Positions 63,908 through 64,000 of a stretch of 64,000 nt of DNA are shown here, in pieces (positions within the stretch are counted from its first letter, which is position 1; every line of letters starts with the position of its first letter). The notes under the pieces are model-generated. The model ran no database searches. It was not told the origin of the DNA and saw nothing but the letters and a program-made list of their open reading frames with translations. The DNA is from Spironucleus salmonicida (taxonomy: Eukaryota > Fornicata > Diplomonadida > Hexamitidae), in NCBI GenBank assembly GCA_000497125.2, contig CM035319.1, positions 1,604,001-1,668,000 on the forward strand, written 5' to 3'. Both the position numbers and the translations under genes were made by a program.

Positions 63908-64000
63908 ATGAACAGTATTTTAATTGTAGGTTATGCTAATCAAGTCTAGTGGGTTTAAAATAGTATGAGTCTAGATGCTTGGTGCTACATGTACAGAAGT
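63908..64000 (+). CDS. Start of a gene running off the window
   Basis: ATG at 63908 opens a frame that continues past the end of the window (31 codons visible, MNSILIVGYANQVQW...). Too short to identify. Confidence 0.3.

Overview
Organism. This is eukaryotic nuclear DNA, AT-rich, in which TAA and TAG are read as glutamine and only TGA stops translation. Read with the standard code the window breaks into small ORFs. Read with TAA/TAG=Gln, long proteins appear whose reassigned codons fall in plausible places: topoisomerase II (1375 aa), IFT172 (1879 aa) and an EF-hand/WD-repeat protein (1831 aa). Nearly every gene is one uninterrupted exon, convergent genes end 4-9 bp apart, and starts lie just downstream of very AT-rich TATA-like stretches. 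The cell is flagellated or ciliated (IFT172, CFAP20-domain protein, an augmin HAUS6-like subunit, a DUF4485 protein). This fits a hexamitid diplomonad best. An oxymonad or a ciliate with the same code is possible. The window alone does not settle it.

Layout. 1-7856: a 5'-truncated gene, a coiled-coil protein, a DYRK/CLK-type kinase, a small possible ubiquitin-fold protein, a single-pass membrane protein, two tandem paralogues and an acidic-tailed protein. 7895-19460: the large EF-hand/WD protein, several short coiled-coil genes, a DUF4485 protein, an ankyrin/coiled-coil protein and a CFAP20-domain protein. 20359-27580: a GC-rich coiled-coil gene, small orphans and topoisomerase II. 27957-34913: a surface protein with a degenerate GH26-like domain and Cys-rich tail, a leucine-rich-repeat protein, a USP14/Ubp6-type deubiquitinase and two orphans. 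36626-42265: IFT172 with a Cys-rich C-terminus. 42713-47591: a flavodoxin-like protein, a possible N-myristoylated protein, a HAUS6-like protein and a GC-rich orphan. 47592-58225: a gene-poor block with a decayed gene and a roughly 7.4 kb satellite array of 341 bp and 669 bp units. 58226-64000: a 1477-residue orphan whose open frame seems to continue in the +1 frame, then short terminal ORFs.

Functional themes. Several genes point to the flagellar axoneme and microtubule cytoskeleton (IFT172, CFAP20-domain, EF-hand/WD, HAUS6-like, DUF4485). Others are housekeeping (topoisomerase II, USP14) or signalling (kinase). There is no operon-like logic. Genes alternate strands, with short divergent promoters and almost no space between convergent ends. 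CDS coordinates were derived by hand-reading with TAA/TAG=Gln; every reported complete CDS has a length divisible by three and ends at TGA.
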